From: Methanobrevibacter boviskoreani JH1
GTDB taxonomy: Archaea; Methanobacteriota; Methanobacteria; Methanobacteriales; Methanobacteriaceae
DNA length: 38,822 nucleotides
Direction: 5' to 3'
Assembly (NCBI RefSeq): GCF_000320505.1
Contig: NZ_BAGX02000035.1
Span: 1-38,822, forward strand
The notes under the pieces: generated by a model
The model's input: the letters and a program-made list of their open reading frames with translations, nothing else
Databases searched by the model: none
Told to the model about the DNA's origin: nothing
Made by a program: the position numbers and the translations under genes
Shown: positions 16,725 through 28,230 of the stretch, piece by piece
Layout: each line of letters starts with the position of its first letter
How positions within the stretch are numbered: the first letter of the stretch is position 1

Positions 16725-18215
16725 TTAATCACATTCAATTTCAAGTTTCTTATCACTTTTTGGAAGCAATGTTAAGACTATAGGTAATACTATGAGTATT
16801 GCTGCAATTATTCCTTGAACTGTTATTGAGAATAAATTATTGGTTGTTATTAATGTGTAGATTCCATTTAACCATAATGCTATGAAAATTATTGGAATCA
16901 CATATTTAATAAGATATTTCCACCAGCTACCAAATTTATATTTCGCATTTCTATTTACAATATCCAGTAATTTATCAATATTGTATAACCAACCAAAGAT
17001 TAAACATTCAAGGACAATACCGAATAGTACTGCAAACTCGTTTAGGAAACTATCTGCAATGGTAAGTAAATAATTTCCAAGTCCTGTAGCATATACAAAT
17101 GATAATCCGAAACCGATTATACAAAGTACAGTTACTATGACTTTTCTTCTAATTTTGAATTTACGTGTTATACCAAGAGATAATGGTTCAAGAAGGGAAA
17201 TTGTTGTTGTTATACCTGCAAATAATACACATAAGAAGAATAATGGTGCTAAAACATAAGCAAAATTACCCATTATGTTAAATACTGTTGGGAATGCAAC
17301 AAATATAAGTCCAGAACCTTGTGTAATTACTTGGTCTATTGGAACACCTTGACTAAGTGACATAAATCCGAGGATTGAAAATACTCCAATAGCTGTAAAG
17401 AATTCAAATCCACAATTTGATATTGCAACGATTGCTCCATTTTTAATAAGCTGTGAATCTTCCGGTAGGTAACTTGAATATGTAGATACTACACCCCAAC
17501 CTAAACTTAATGAGAATAATATTTGTCCTGCAGCTGCAAGCCATATATTCGGATCAAACAATGCATCCCATTTTGGAGTAAGTAATGTCTGTATTCCAAT
17601 ATATGATCCAGGTAAACTTACACCATAAATAATTACAATAGCCATGATTCCCATAAGTGCTGGAATCAAGACTTTACTGAATTTTCCAATACCATTATTT
17701 AAGTTTTGGTGTGAAATGTACCAGATTATTACCCATAATACAAGTAAGGATATTACAATTGGCCATATAACAGTAGAAAGTCCTGAAATTGATGTGGTAC
17801 TATGGAGTAATGTGTTAGTGTAAAAATTACCGGGATTAGTTCCCCATCCTTTTGAGAAACTTAAAAGGAAATAGATTAAATCCCATGCAATAATAACTAT
17901 ATAATAACATAGAATCAGGAAGGAGGTTAAGCATATGAACCAACCAACAACTTCCAACTTACTCTTAACCTTTTTAAACATATTTGGTACAGAGGTTTTA
18001 AATTCAAAACCTACTGCATATTCTAAATATAAATAAGGTAAGGCCATAAGAAGAATAGAGATTAAGTAAGGTATAAGGAATGCCCCTCCACCATTTGAAT
18101 ATACTACATATGGATATCTCCATATATTACCAAGTCCAATAGCAGATCCAATCATCGCCATAATAAAGGATAATGTACTGTCCCATTGGCAAACTTTTTG
18201 ATTTTGACTAGCCAT
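16725..18215 (-). CDS. sodium-dependent transporter, SNF/NSS family
   Basis: A 496-residue neurotransmitter:sodium symporter family protein with about 11-12 membrane helices. The first helix carries the Na+/substrate-site signature IGSAIGLGNIWRYPY (22-36), and GGGAFLIPYL follows. Bacterial and archaeal homologues (LeuT/MhsT/TnaT-like) import amino acids with Na+. The substrate here is not predictable. It is a single gene with AGGTGA as ribosome binding site 9 nt before the ATG. The intact length and unbroken frame indicate a functional gene. Confidence 0.93.
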   Translation of the reverse strand: MASQNQKVCQWDSTLSFIMAMIGSAIGLGNIWRYPYVVYSNGGGAFLIPYLISILLMALPYLYLEYAVGFEFKTSVPNMFKKVKSKLEVVGWFICLTSFLILCYYIVIIAWDLIYFLLSFSKGWGTNPGNFYTNTLLHSTTSISGLSTVIWPIVISLLVLWVIIWYISHQNLNNGIGKFSKVLIPALMGIMAIVIIYGVSLPGSYIGIQTLLTPKWDALFDPNIWLAAAGQILFSLSLGWGVVSTYSSYLPEDSQLIKNGAIVAISNCGFEFFTAIGVFSILGFMSLSQGVPIDQVITQGSGLIFVAFPTVFNIMGNFAYVLAPLFFLCVLFAGITTTISLLEPLSLGITRKFKIRRKVIVTVLCIIGFGLSFVYATGLGNYLLTIADSFLNEFAVLFGIVLECLIFGWLYNIDKLLDIVNRNAKYKFGSWWKYLIKYVIPIIFIALWLNGIYTLITTNNLFSITVQGIIAAILIVLPIVLTLLPKSDKKLEIECD

Positions 18216-18871
18216 CTTTATTTCACCTATGATGAATAAGATTTATAATTTAAATCATAATTATTATTAAAAAAAGAATTGGATTAAAAATCTTAAAAAA
18301 TATTGATTTATTTAAAACAATAAATTTGATTGATTAAATAATTTAAATCCTTAATTAGTTGAAATAATTTATTATTTATTAAATTATAAATTTCTAAGTT
18401 TAATATGAGAATTTAAAATATAAGTTTTATTCAGATATATTTACTTTTTTCACATATTTTTACAACTTAAATATATTTATTTTTGTTTGTTATTAAGTTT
18501 TTTTAATTTTTCAATATTTTTTAGATTAAGCTTTTATGGCTTGTTCTGGGGATTACTTCAAATTGAATACAATTATATAGAAAATAGTTTTAATATAGAT
18601 TCTTAAGTTTAAATGTTTAAAAAATATTTTAAAACGGGAAAAAATTGGATATTGTTTTTTTTTTATTTTAAAATTTTTAAAAATGAAAAGATGATTTTTT
18701 TTATATTTGGAAATGTTTAAAATTAGAATAATAAAAATAGGTTTATTTATTTTTAGAAGTATTTAAATTTAGAATAATAAAAAAGGAGTATTATATATTT
18801 TTAAAAAATATTTAAAGGAAAAATAAAAATATTTTAAAAAATAATTGAATGAAATAGTTTTTTTAAATGGA
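18216..18871. repeat. spacer with degenerate tandem repeats of about 50 bp
   Basis: The left part holds the SNF transporter promoter (minus strand), in which no single TATA box stands out. Around 18716-18815 two units share TTTAAANTTAGAATAATAAA followed by a G-containing stretch and TATTTTTA; a third partial unit follows. No coding frame is evident. Confidence 0.4.
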
Positions 18872-19552
18872 TTATTCTTTTCTACCAATTGCACATAAAT
18901 ATGTTGTTTTGGTGTTGGTAAATGTTGTAACGTCTTTAAAGCCTGCCTCTGCTAACATTTCACCAAGTTCATCTTCGGATAAGATAGTCATGTCCAATAA
19001 TTCAATTCTATTTCCCATTCTTTCTTCTAGTCCCTCATCTTTCCTCTCTTCATTACAGATGAAAATTGCACCATCTTTTTTAAGGACTCTGTGAATTTCT
19101 TTAAAATCGTTTAAAAGATCTGGCCAGAAGTATATGGTTTCAAATCCGCTTACAATATCAAAACTTTCATCATCAAAAGGAAGTTCTGAAACAGATCCCT
19201 GAAGTATCTTAACTTGACCTTTTTCAATTTCTTCTTTATTGTATTTTTCAGATTCCTTAACACTAGTCTTGGAGTAGTCTATTCCATAGACCTTTCCGTT
19301 AGTCATACCTGCAAACCTTTTAACATTAACTCCTCCACCACAACCAATGTCTAATATGTCATCATCTTCACATACGTTTAAATGACTTACGCCCCATTGT
19401 GCTAAGTTTTCATGGGACTTATTCATTCTTTGAATCATTTTCTCTCCAAGTTCTCCTTCAGGTTTACGGCAGTTAAGAACTAGTTCGTCTGATTCTTTTT
19501 CTTTAATTTCTTTAAAGTCTTTATCTGACATTTGGTTATCGTTTGCACTCAT
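18872..19552 (-). CDS. class I SAM-dependent methyltransferase
   Basis: A 226-residue Rossmann-fold methyltransferase. Motif I is ILDIGCGGG (66-74), the acidic residue of motif II is in YGIDYS, and a motif-IV-like stretch is FDIVSGFETIYFWPD, followed by the LKKDGAIFI strand. It is of the UbiE/methyltransferase-11 kind. The substrate is unknown; small molecules are more likely than nucleic acid given the size. It is a single gene, with AAGGTAA before the ATG. The segment from 19553 to 19804 is an AT-rich promoter spacer. Confidence 0.88.
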   Translation of the reverse strand: MSANDNQMSDKDFKEIKEKESDELVLNCRKPEGELGEKMIQRMNKSHENLAQWGVSHLNVCEDDDILDIGCGGGVNVKRFAGMTNGKVYGIDYSKTSVKESEKYNKEEIEKGQVKILQGSVSELPFDDESFDIVSGFETIYFWPDLLNDFKEIHRVLKKDGAIFICNEERKDEGLEERMGNRIELLDMTILSEDELGEMLAEAGFKDVTTFTNTKTTYLCAIGRKE

Positions 19553-19804
19553 AATTATTACCTTAATTATTGTTTAAATTTAGAATTAGATTAACAATAT
19601 AATATAGTTTATATTATACTTATAATTTTTAAAGCTTATTGATTTTAAACTTTTAATTATTATATTTTTTTTATAAAAATTAGTAATGGTCTTTAAAATT
19701 AAAATCTTACATATTAAAATTCTTTACTGTAAACTTTAATATTAGGTTAAAATCAGAAAATGGATATTAAAATAAGTGTTGCTTGGTTAAAGATATTTTT
19801 CTAT

Positions 19805-19835
19805 AAAAAAGGTAGAGATAGAAGGATTCTATCTC
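19805..19835 (-). terminator. intrinsic-type terminator of the thermosome gene
   Basis: On the minus strand a perfect 9-bp hairpin (GAGATAGAA, loop TCC, TTCTATCTC) sits 22 nt after the thermosome stop codon and is followed by a T-run (complement of 19805-19810). Confidence 0.7.
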
Positions 19836-19857
19836 CGTGTTTGTAATCCCTTTATAT

Positions 19858-21477
19858 TTACATCATAGGTGGCATTCCGCCTGCTCCAGGAGCTCCGCCC
19901 ATTTGGGATGGGTCAGGTCCTTCTGATGAAGATGCGATAACATCGTCGATTCTTAAAATCATTTCAGCAGCTTCGGAAGCAGATTGAATAGCTTGTTTTT
20001 TGACACGTTTAGGTTCTACAACACCAGCTTCTTTCATATCAGTGACTTTACCATTGAATACATTTAATCCCATGGTGGTTGAGTTTTCATGAGCAGCTCT
20101 TAAATCTACTAATGAATCGATACTGTCAATACCTGCATTTTCAGCTAAAGTTTTTGGTACAACTTCTAAACTTTCTGCAAATGCATTTACAGCTAATTGT
20201 TCTCTTCCACTGATTGATTCAGCATAGTCTTTTAATCTTTTTGCAATAGCTACTTCAGGAGCTCCTCCTCCAGCAACTACTTGACCATCTTCAATAGTTG
20301 CAGCAACTACACCAATAGCATCTTCAATAGCCCTTTTGATTTCGTCTGCAACATGTTTGGTACTACCTCTTACAAGTAAGGTTACAGCTTTAGGTTCTTT
20401 ACAATCTTCTACAAAGATCATATCTTCACCAGAGACTTTTTTCTCGATTACTGAACCAGCCTCACCTAAATCGTCACTAGTTAAATCTTCAACATTACTG
20501 ACGATGTTTGCACCGGTAGCTCTTGATAATTTTTCAATATCTGATTTTTTAACTCTTCTTACAGCTAAGATTCCTGCTTTGGATAAGTAGTGTTGAGCTA
20601 AGTCATCAATACCTTTTTGACAGAATAATACATTTGCTCCAGCATCGGAGATTTTTGCAACCATTTCTTTTAACATGTTTTCTTCTTGTTCAATAAATGC
20701 TTGCATTTGATTTGGATCTGTGATTCTGATTTCTGCATCTACTTCGGTTTCTTTAACTTCAAGAGCAGAGTTTAAGATAGCGATTTTTGCACCGTCAATT
20801 TCTGAAGGCATACCTTGGTGTACTCTTTCTTTATCAATAATTACACCTTGTACTAATTCAGAATCTTCGACAACTGCACCCTCTTTCTTCTCGATTTTAA
20901 TGTGGTCAATATCTACTTTTCCGTCTTCTTCGACTTGTTCAACAGCTTGAACAACTAATTTTGCAAGAGGTTCACGAGCTTTTTCAGTTCCTTTACCGGT
21001 CATTGCAGTCATTGCAACTTTTTCTAAGGTTTCAGTATCAATATCGCTAATTGCAATCTCATCTAAAATTTCTTGAGCTTTTTCAGCAGCTTGTCTGTAT
21101 CCCATTGCAATAATGGTTGGGTGAATATCCATATCTAATAATTCTTCAGATTGTTTTAATAATTCTCCTGCAATGATAACAGCAGTAGTAGTTCCGTCTC
21201 CTACTTCATCTTCTTGTGTTTTTGCTACTTCAACAAGCATTTTTGCTGCAGGATGGTCGATATCCATTTCTTTTAAGATAGTAACTCCATCGTTAGTTAC
21301 TACAATATCTCCAAGTCCGTCTACTAACATTTTATCCATACCTTTTGGACCTAATGTAGTTCTTACGGTTTCAGCTAAAACTTTAGCAGCTAAAATATTA
21401 TTTCTTTGTGCATCTTTACCTAATAACCTGTTAGTACCTTCAGGTAAAATGAATATTGGTTGACCTTGTTGTGCCAT
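19858..21477 (-). CDS. thermosome subunit (group II chaperonin)
   Basis: A 539-residue ATP-dependent folding chaperonin subunit that forms double-ring cytosolic complexes. Equatorial ATP-site motifs [10 protein letters not shown] (41-50) and GDGTTT (93-98) are present, as is the VVAGGGAPE motif near residue 400. The C-terminal Gly/Met/Pro-rich tail ([13 protein letters not shown]) is typical of subunits whose tails project into the cavity. The ribosome binding site is GAGGTGA. It is a single gene; other subunit genes, if any, lie outside the window. Confidence 0.97.
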   Translation of the reverse strand: MAQQGQPIFILPEGTNRLLGKDAQRNNILAAKVLAETVRTTLGPKGMDKMLVDGLGDIVVTNDGVTILKEMDIDHPAAKMLVEVAKTQEDEVGDGTTTAVIIAGELLKQSEELLDMDIHPTIIAMGYRQAAEKAQEILDEIAISDIDTETLEKVAMTAMTGKGTEKAREPLAKLVVQAVEQVEEDGKVDIDHIKIEKKEGAVVEDSELVQGVIIDKERVHQGMPSEIDGAKIAILNSALEVKETEVDAEIRITDPNQMQAFIEQEENMLKEMVAKISDAGANVLFCQKGIDDLAQHYLSKAGILAVRRVKKSDIEKLSRATGANIVSNVEDLTSDDLGEAGSVIEKKVSGEDMIFVEDCKEPKAVTLLVRGSTKHVADEIKRAIEDAIGVVAATIEDGQVVAGGGAPEVAIAKRLKDYAESISGREQLAVNAFAESLEVVPKTLAENAGIDSIDSLVDLRAAHENSTTMGLNVFNGKVTDMKEAGVVEPKRVKKQAIQSASEAAEMILRIDDVIASSSEGPDPSQMGGAPGAGGMPPMM

Positions 21478-22251
21478 AATTTCACCTCAATATTTAAAAT
21501 AATTCTTATAATCATTATCTAAATAGAATTATCTAATTAGACTTTAATTTTGCTTGATGTTTGTATTTAGAGAATATAACCATTTCATTCAATCATTTTA
21601 ATACTATAACATAATGGTTTATACCCTTGTTAGTTTTTTTAAAAAAATTTAAAAAATTATCTAAAAATAAACATCTACATATAGAAGTGGGTTAGAGGTT
21701 ATATAAATACTTTACGGTTAAAAGTAAATTTTTGTAACTAAAATAATTTATCATGATTTTCAATGATTATTATTTTATTTTCAGATTAAAAATATAGATT
21801 CCTTATCATATTTCTTTTTTCACGATTTAAGGAAATATTGTCCCTTTATTCTATTGAATCAATAAATTTAACTAATAAAATATCTCAGAATTTAATAATT
21901 TTTTTTAAAGATTAATATCTGATTTCTATTTCTTGGGTGACTATTATAAAATATATTAATCATCCTATGGAATTGTTAATTTAAAATCATTTTTAATTTT
22001 CAATGTATTGTAAAATTTTTATGAATCTAATTTTTTATTTAATTTCCTTAAAAAACATATAATTTTATATGTTTAAAAAACTTATAATATATTAATATAA
22101 ATATTTAGTTAATTTTTTAGCTAAGATATATAACTTAAATTTCAAGATTTTTTAATAAATTATAATGATATTATTTTAAATAGTTGAATAATGATTAAAA
22201 CTTTATGGAATTTTAATTTGATTTAATTTATTTGTAAAACGGTGTGATTTT
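21478..22251. promoter_or_regulatory. divergent promoter region between thermosome and HMG-CoA synthase
   Basis: A 774-bp spacer. On the minus strand, TATA-like boxes for the thermosome occur near 21573-21580 (about 100 bp from the ATG) and, with a better match, at 21699-21708 (TTATATAAAT on the plus strand). Towards the HMG-CoA synthase gene there is a 22-bp palindrome, AAACATATAA-TT-TTATATGTTT (22053-22074), and AATATAAATATTT near 22094-22106 as a possible TATA box. No ORF of interest. Confidence 0.4.
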
Positions 22252-23292
22252 ATGGTAGGAATCGTAGGTTATGGTGCTTATGTACCTTCTTATAGGATTA
22301 AGGTTGAAGAAATTGCTAAAGTATGGGGTGATGAACCTGAACAATATAAGAAAGGTTTAGTTGTTAACGAAAAATCAGTACCTGCTCCTGATGAAGATGC
22401 TGTTACTATTGCAGTTATGGCTGCTAGAAATGCAGTAAGAAGAGCTCAAATAGATCCTAAAGATATTGGATCAGTATATGTTGGATCTGAATCCCACCCA
22501 TATGCAGTTAAACCAACTGCTACTATTGTTGCAGATGCAATTGATGCAACTCCAAATTTAACTGCCGCAGATTTAGAATTTGCTTGTAAAGCAGGAACTG
22601 CAGGTATTCAGATGAATATGGGTTTAGTTGGATCTGATATGATTAAATATGGTTTAGCTATCGGTGCAGATACTTCCCAAGGTGCACCTGGTGATGCATT
22701 AGAATATACTGCATCCGCTGGAGGAGCTGCTTATATAATTGGTAAGGAAAATACAATTGCAGATATTACAAGAACCTGCAGTTTTACTACAGATACTCCT
22801 GATTTTTACAGAAGAGAAGGTCAGACTTATCCTTCACATGGTGGAAGATTCACCGGTAAACCTGCATATTATAGACATGTATTTGGTGCAGCAAAAAGAA
22901 TGTTGGAAATGTCCGAGACTAGTGCGGAAGATTATGATTATTGTTGTTTCCACCAACCTAATGGTAAATTCTATATTAGAGCTGCTAGAACCTTAGGATT
23001 TAAACCAGAACAATATGAACAAGGTTTATTAACACCTTATATTGGTAATACCTATTCTGGTGCTGTTCCTTTAGGTTTATCACATATTTTAGATATTGCA
23101 AAACCTGGAGATAAAATATTTGTAGTAAGTTATGGTTCAGGTGCTGGTAGTGATGCATTCACTATTGAAGTGAATGATAGAATTGATGAAGTTAGGGATT
23201 TAGCTCCTAAAACTGATGATTATCTTAATGAGAAACATTATGTTGATTATGCAGTTTATGCTAAATATAAAGGTAAAATTAGAATGTCATAG
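22252..23292 (+). CDS. hydroxymethylglutaryl-CoA synthase
   Basis: Condenses acetyl-CoA with acetoacetyl-CoA to HMG-CoA, the entry to the mevalonate pathway for archaeal isoprenoid lipids. The 346-residue protein is of the short archaeal type, starting [15 protein letters not shown]. The catalytic triad is visible: Glu80 (VGSES), Cys112 (EFACKAG) and His234 (CCFHQPNG). It starts at ATG after a GGTGTGA ribosome binding site and is followed 12 bp later by the thiolase that makes its substrate. Confidence 0.96.
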   Translation: MVGIVGYGAYVPSYRIKVEEIAKVWGDEPEQYKKGLVVNEKSVPAPDEDAVTIAVMAARNAVRRAQIDPKDIGSVYVGSESHPYAVKPTATIVADAIDATPNLTAADLEFACKAGTAGIQMNMGLVGSDMIKYGLAIGADTSQGAPGDALEYTASAGGAAYIIGKENTIADITRTCSFTTDTPDFYRREGQTYPSHGGRFTGKPAYYRHVFGAAKRMLEMSETSAEDYDYCCFHQPNGKFYIRAARTLGFKPEQYEQGLLTPYIGNTYSGAVPLGLSHILDIAKPGDKIFVVSYGSGAGSDAFTIEVNDRIDEVRDLAPKTDDYLNEKHYVDYAVYAKYKGKIRMS

Positions 23293-24465
<1,173 letters not shown>

Positions 24466-24780
24466 ACACTTCCCTTTTTTATTTTCTTTTTTTTTGATTA
24501 TTTTTAGATTATTAAAACACTTTTTCTGGTTTTCAATTGTTTATTCTAGATTACTTTTTCCTCCTATTTTTTGACTTTTTGATTTCTAACTATACAATTG
24601 GCCTATTCTTACTTTCAATTTCTTTTTAATTTCCATTTCTATATTGGATTATTTTTATTTTTTCCTATTTTCATTTATTTAATCCTTATCTTTCTTATTT
24701 TAGGTAATCTATTACTTTTATATTATTTGGATGGTTTTAATATTGTTTATAAAATTTATTTTTTTTTTTTAATTTTTAAA
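24466..24780 (+). terminator. T-rich spacer after the thiolase gene
   Basis: Long T-runs (for example 24474-24480 and 24486-24495) immediately after the stop codon form the likely terminator. The rest is pyrimidine-rich DNA. A 66-codon hydrophobic frame beginning at a TTG here is a by-product of that composition. Confidence 0.45.
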
Positions 24781-24784
24781 AAGC

Positions 24785-24834
24785 TTTATATAATATGATG
24801 TTAAAATTCATCTATAAAACTGATTATTCAGTCA
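24785..24834 (+). promoter_or_regulatory. flavodoxin promoter with putative TetR operator
   Basis: A consensus TATA box, TTTATATAA (24785-24793), is followed by the inverted repeat ACTGATTATTCAGTCA (24819-24834) at the expected transcription start. The same element, with 14 of 16 bases equal, lies at the aldo/keto reductase promoter (26935-26950). Binding over the start site would repress. Confidence 0.6.
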
Positions 24835-24863
24835 TTTTTTATTAATATTAAAAAGGTGATATT

Positions 24864-25331
24864 ATGGTAAACAATTTAGTTGCATATTTCTCATGTACTG
24901 GTACCAGTAAAAATGCCGCTATTAAATTGGCAAATGTTGTTGATGGAGATTTATTTGAAATCCTTCCAGAAACACCTTACTCCTCAGATGATTTGGATTA
25001 TAGGAATCCTGAAAGTCGTAATGTTAAAGAGAGGGATGGTAAGGAAATTCCGAAGGTATCTACAAAGGTAAATGACATGGATCAATACGATACGGTTTAT
25101 TTGGTATTTCCAATATGGTGGTATGTGGCACCTAAGATAATCAATAGTTTCCTTGAAGAATATGATTTGTCCGGTAAAAGGATTGTTGTATCCTATACCT
25201 CAGGTGGAAGTAGCCTTGGAAACACTATTCCGGAACTTGAACCATCTGCACCAGGTGCAGAATTTATTCCGGGAGTAAGATTCAGCTCCTCTGATTCTGA
25301 GGAGGATATTAAGTCAAAATTAAACCTCTAA
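24864..25331 (+). CDS. flavodoxin
   Basis: A 155-residue FMN electron carrier. The FMN phosphate loop is SCTGTSKNAA (10-19), a middle FPIWWYVAP stretch (about 83-91) stacks on the flavin, and SYTSGGSS (about 111-118) forms another flavin loop. It is cytosolic. AAAGGTGAT precedes the ATG. Its promoter shares an operator with the downstream Fe-S aldo/keto reductase gene, so it probably serves the same redox programme. Confidence 0.92.
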   Translation: MVNNLVAYFSCTGTSKNAAIKLANVVDGDLFEILPETPYSSDDLDYRNPESRNVKERDGKEIPKVSTKVNDMDQYDTVYLVFPIWWYVAPKIINSFLEEYDLSGKRIVVSYTSGGSSLGNTIPELEPSAPGAEFIPGVRFSSSDSEEDIKSKLNL

Positions 25332-25580
25332 GATATAGGGGCACTGTTAAAAAATAGAATTAAAACTTTCTATTTTAACTTATTTTTCCAACTTTTATTT
25401 TTTTTTATTGTTTGTTTAATTTTTATATAGGTATTTTTATTTTTTAATAAAATTTTATACACAGTTTAATATATTGTATAAAAAACTCCTATCTTTTCCC
25501 ATTTAAAATAAACACATTTATATATGATGATTTTTAATATTATCATTCTATGAATACATAAAATTTGTGAGGTATTCAAA

Positions 25581-26045
25581 ATGGAAATTCAAAGAGCTGA
25601 ATATAATGACATAGAAGAAATTTTGGATTTACAATATAAGGCATTTATAACTCAGGCTAGAAAGACTAGGGATTATTCCATAGAGCCTCTTCATCAAACA
25701 GTATCAAATGTACAAGAGGAGTTTGATAATGGTTTGATTTTAAAAGCTACTGATGATGAGGGCAAAATAATAGGTTCTGTTAGAAGTGTAACTGAGGACA
25801 ATACAGTTCATATTAGTAAGTTGTTTGTTGATCCTAAATTGAAAAACTGTGGATTGGGTAGTACTTTACTTAATACTATTGAAGCAGAATCTAATGCAGA
25901 AAGAGCAGAGTTGTTTACAAATTCCTTATGCACCAAAAATATAAGTTTCTATAAGAAGAATGGTTACACTCCATATAAATTTGAATATATGCCTGAATTG
26001 GCTTTAAAGTTCGATTTCATATTTCTTGAAAAATATCTAACTTAA
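25581..26045 (+). CDS. GNAT-family N-acetyltransferase
   Basis: A 154-residue protein with the GNAT fold. The beta4 segment is VHISKLFVDPKL and the acetyl-CoA pyrophosphate loop is KNCGLGSTLL (about 92-101); a C-terminal FYKKNGYTPYKF segment is typical. The acceptor is unknown. It sits between flavodoxin and the TetR gene on the same strand but has its own upstream spacer without the shared operator. TGAGGT precedes the ATG. Confidence 0.85.
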   Translation: MEIQRAEYNDIEEILDLQYKAFITQARKTRDYSIEPLHQTVSNVQEEFDNGLILKATDDEGKIIGSVRSVTEDNTVHISKLFVDPKLKNCGLGSTLLNTIEAESNAERAELFTNSLCTKNISFYKKNGYTPYKFEYMPELALKFDFIFLEKYLT

Positions 26046-26146
26046 TTATTATTTTTATTATTTTTTTATCTTTATTTTAAATTGGCTAGAAATGGAATAT
26101 TTATTTTTAAAGTTGGCTTAAATTAAATTTTAATTTTAAAAAATTT

Positions 26147-26156
26147 TTTAGTCAGT
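26147..26156 (+). promoter_or_regulatory. half-site of the putative TetR operator
   Basis: TTTAGTCAGT equals the right half of the operator at the aldo/keto reductase promoter. It lies upstream of a TATA-like TTTATATATT (26195-26204) of the TetR gene. The left half is degraded. It may be an autoregulatory or relic site. Confidence 0.35.
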
Positions 26157-26256
26157 TTTTTCTCATTTTTCAATTTTTTTTAAAATCTATAATTTTTATA
26201 TATTATTAATTTATAATATTATCATATTAAGATTTATTTATAAAAGGTTGATTATT

Positions 26257-26820
26257 TTGAAAGATAAAGAGAAAAGGATACTTTTATCTGCAATAGAACT
26301 ATTTTCTAAAAATGGTTATGGTAATACTACTACAGCAAGTATTGCAGAAAAGGCTAATGTAGGTTCAGGTACTTTATTTATTTATTTTCCAACAAAATTA
26401 GACCTCTTCCATCAGGCCCTTTTATATGCCAATAAAGACTTTATTGATTATGTTAAGGATTTAAATGAGAAAAAAGATTTTAAAAGGGGAATGATTGAAG
26501 TATGGGATAGGATGGTTGACTATGCATTGATGAAACCATATGAATATAGTTTCATTGTTCAATCTAAAGAATCCGCATTGGTCAATGAAGACTTTGAGGA
26601 AGAATTATTTAATCAAGGTAAATTCTTCTCAAAGGTTTATAATAAATTCCAATCAAAGGGTGAAGTTAAAGAACCTTTCGAATTATTTAGTATTTTCATG
26701 TTTCATGATGTTACAGCAACTGTAAACTTTATTAATGATAATCCTGACATGGATGTAGATAAGATTAAAAGGATCGGTTTTGATTTCCTATGGAAGGGAG
26801 TTAGTCTTAAGGATGATTAA
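26257..26820 (+). CDS. TetR/AcrR-family transcriptional regulator
   Basis: A 187-residue repressor. The N-terminal helix-turn-helix is clear (ILLSAIELFSKNGYGNT, then SIAEKANVGSGTLFIYF, with FPTKLDLF after it). The C-terminal ligand domain is poorly conserved, as usual. Two TTG codons could start the protein (26248, 26257); the AAAGGTTGATT ribosome binding site is placed for 26257. Neighbours suggest it controls the flavodoxin and the aldo/keto reductase, whose promoters share an operator. The ligand is unknown. Confidence 0.88.
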   Translation: MKDKEKRILLSAIELFSKNGYGNTTTASIAEKANVGSGTLFIYFPTKLDLFHQALLYANKDFIDYVKDLNEKKDFKRGMIEVWDRMVDYALMKPYEYSFIVQSKESALVNEDFEEELFNQGKFFSKVYNKFQSKGEVKEPFELFSIFMFHDVTATVNFINDNPDMDVDKIKRIGFDFLWKGVSLKDD

Positions 26821-26904
26821 TTTCGTGTAATTATTCCTAAAACTTTTTCCAGCTTTAATTTTTCTATTGTTTTCAGCTATTTTTTACTAGGTCTAATAAT
26901 AATA

Positions 26905-26950
26905 TTTATATATATTATATTTTAATATTAGATTACTGAGTATTTAGTCA
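26905..26950 (+). promoter_or_regulatory. aldo/keto reductase promoter with putative TetR operator
   Basis: A TATA box (TTTATATATA, about 26905-26914) is followed by ACTGAGTATTTAGTCA (26935-26950). This sits in a longer 20-bp imperfect palindrome (TACTGA...TCAGTA, 26934-26953) at the predicted start site. The geometry resembles the flavodoxin promoter. Confidence 0.6.
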
Positions 26951-26990
26951 GTATTATAAAATATATGATTTTAATAAGGTATGTGATTTT

Positions 26991-28118
26991 ATGAAACTTT
27001 TTGGTATGGGCTTAATGAGGTTGCCTCTTTCAGATGAGAATGATTTAACTAGCATAGATCAATAACAGGTTAATCAGATGGTGGACGAATATATTGAAAA
27101 GGGATATAATTATTTTGATACCGCTTATCCTTATCATGAGGGACTGAGTGAAGTGGCATTAAGAAAAGCAGTTATTGAGAGATATCCCCGTGAAGATGTA
27201 ATTATTGCAGATAAATTGCCTATGTTTTCTATTGAGAAGAGGGAACAATTAGAACCAATCTTCAATGAACAGTTGGAAAGATGTGGTGTCGATTATTTTG
27301 ATTATTATATGTTACACAATGTTTCTACATGGACAAGGAAAGCTGTAGAAAATACTGATGCTTTTCAATTTATAGTGGATAAAAAGAGGGAAGGTAAAAT
27401 TAAGCATATTGGAATTTCATTACACGACAAATCTAAATTCCTTAAAAAGATATTAGATGAACATCCTGAGATTGAATTTGTACAATTGCAAGTTAATTAT
27501 CTTGATTGGGATAGTGATTCAATAGAGGCAAGGAAATGTTGTAATTTGGTAAAAGAGTATGGTAAGGAACTTATTATAATGGAACCTATTAAAGGTGGAA
27601 TGTTGGTAAATATTCCTAGTTCTGTAGACTCCTTATTTAAAAGATATAATCCTGATATCAGTCCAGTTGAATGGGCATTTAAGTTCTGTTCTGGTTTGGA
27701 TCCTATGGTTATTTTGTCCGGTGTAAGTAGTATTGAACAAATGAGGGATAACCTTAATATCTTTGAGAATATTAAGCCTTTAACATTAGATGAGTCTTAT
27801 ATGATAGGTGAGGCATCTATTTTAATTAATAATGATGTGGTTATTCCATGTACTGATTGTAATTATTGTATTCCCGCATGTGAACATAATATTCCAATAC
27901 CAAAATATATTAGATTATACAATGATTCAAAAAGGGAAGGCGTCGATGCAGCTAACGCTCCAATATATTATACAACTCTTTCAATGGGTGAAGAGTTTGG
28001 CTCTGCTGCAGACTGTGATGCCTGTGGTGAATGTACTAAATTATGTCCACAGAACATTAAAATCGCTAAATGGCTTGAAAAGATCAATGAAGAGTTTGGA
28101 TCAGGTGTATCCCTTTAA
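26991..28118 (+). pseudogene. Fe-S aldo/keto reductase interrupted by an in-frame TAA
   Basis: The full reading frame starts at ATG 26991 after an AAGG/GTGAT ribosome binding site and encodes MKLFGMGLMRLPLSDEND, the family's N-terminus. TAA at 27063-27065 replaces codon 25. The frame continues as QVNQMVDEYIEKGYNYFDTAYPYHEG and runs intact to 28118. Downstream the catalytic Asp/Tyr are present (FDTAYPYH), and the C-terminus has two 4Fe-4S motifs, CTDCNYCIPAC (from about residue 287) and CDACGECTKLC (from about 342). A restart at ATG 27078 would give a 346-residue protein lacking the first barrel strand. The rest is undamaged, so this is either a very recent nonsense mutation, a restart, or a sequence error. 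Confidence 0.75.
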
Positions 28119-28230
28119 ATGAAATTATTTTTATAGTTTCATTATTTTTTTATTTTTTTCTGGTTTAGATTTTATTTTGATTATTTTTTTGTTCTTGTAA
28201 TTTTTTTTAATTTAGAAATTTAAAAATAGG

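Noticed and set aside
24598-24798. 66-codon hydrophobic frame starting at TTG after the thiolase gene
   Set aside because: It is made almost only of Phe, Leu, Ile and Tyr codons from T-rich spacer DNA, has no ribosome binding site, and lies in the termination region.
27063-27065. TAA in the aldo/keto reductase as a recoded amino acid
   Set aside because: Methanogen recoding uses TAG (pyrrolysine) or TGA (selenocysteine); this position is not catalytic, and no element supports TAA recoding.
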